From an uncultured Oscillospiraceae bacterium (GTDB lineage: Bacteria > Bacillota > Clostridia > Oscillospirales > Oscillospiraceae), in the NCBI GenBank assembly GCA_910579725.1, contig CAJTUD010000103.1, positions 1 to 6,275 of the forward strand: a stretch of 6,275 bases of DNA, written 5' to 3'. The position numbers were made by a program, and so were the translations under genes. Position 1 is the first letter of the stretch. Every line of letters starts with the position of its first letter. The notes beneath the pieces were generated by a model. It saw nothing but the letters and a program-made list of their open reading frames with translations, did not search any database and was not told the DNA's origin. This document shows positions 6,246 through 6,275 of the stretch, piece after piece.

Positions 6246-6275
6246 CAACAATAAGTGCAAAATAGACAAAAGTCA
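6231..6275 (-). other. Probable frameshift at the hsdR N-terminus
   Basis: On the minus strand the hsdR frame is closed by TGA at 6273-6275. The neighbouring frame, open to the window edge, reads FALIVDAL up to about 6238, then hits TGA. HsdR proteins of this type usually have an 'ALI-x-x-L' helix leading straight into the HLGYTYLYGPD segment, so ALIVDAL joined to CEHYLGYTYLYG would give the expected N-terminus. Removing one base near 6237-6242 (CTTATGTG read as CTTTGTG) would restore it. This suggests a one-base insertion or a sequencing error, with the true start beyond the right edge. The window edge prevents confirmation. Confidence 0.45.

Noticed and set aside
1..6275. CRISPR array, tRNA or rRNA genes, insertion-sequence ends
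   Set aside because: No regularly spaced repeats, no tRNA-like T-loop/acceptor pattern, no rRNA-like stretch, and no transposase other than the recombinase stub were seen.

Overview
The window looks like accessory DNA from a Firmicute, most likely a gut Clostridia/Oscillospiraceae-type bacterium. The reasons are mid-to-high GC coding DNA, a Tn4451/TndX-style large serine recombinase start, a TnpW-like small-protein tail, strong GGAGG ribosome binding sites and an extended -10 promoter. The species cannot be named from the sequence.

Layout. (1) Bases 3-119 (+) are the C-terminal end of a small protein that resembles transposon-encoded TnpW. (2) Bases 120-252 form an intergenic control region with an extended -10 promoter lying inside a perfect 12-bp inverted repeat. 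(3) Bases 253-357 (+) hold the first 34 codons of a large serine recombinase, including the catalytic serine motif, ending abruptly at a stop. (4) Bases 354-2327 (+) are a long open frame that begins at this break. It carries the second double-psi beta-barrel and downstream signature of the single-chain RNA polymerases related to phage SPbeta YonO and eukaryotic RNA-dependent RNA polymerases (DYDGD catalytic triad at 1032-1046, later IDSAKSG motif). The first barrel appears to be missing. (5) Bases 2317-3222 (+) encode a 301-residue protein of unknown function, overlapping and probably translationally coupled to the polymerase-like gene. A minus-strand intrinsic terminator sits inside it. (6) Bases 3207-6245 (-) are a near-complete type I restriction endonuclease subunit (HsdR), convergent with the unknown gene and overlapping it by 16 bp. 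Its N-terminus looks truncated or frameshifted near the right edge.

How it fits together. The left end looks like the recombinase end of an integrative or mobilizable element. The recombinase has been cut off at codon 34 and joined to the 3' part of a polymerase-like gene, either by a deletion, by an insertion, or by an assembly error. The polymerase-like gene and its downstream partner form a two-gene unit. The hsdR gene belongs to a separate, opposite-strand defence unit whose hsdM and hsdS are not in the window and would lie beyond its right edge if the common gene order holds. The most interesting item is the bacterial RdRP/YonO-type polymerase remnant with its dedicated-looking partner on a mobile element. 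The main caution is that it is 5'-truncated here, so an intact relative is needed to judge function.
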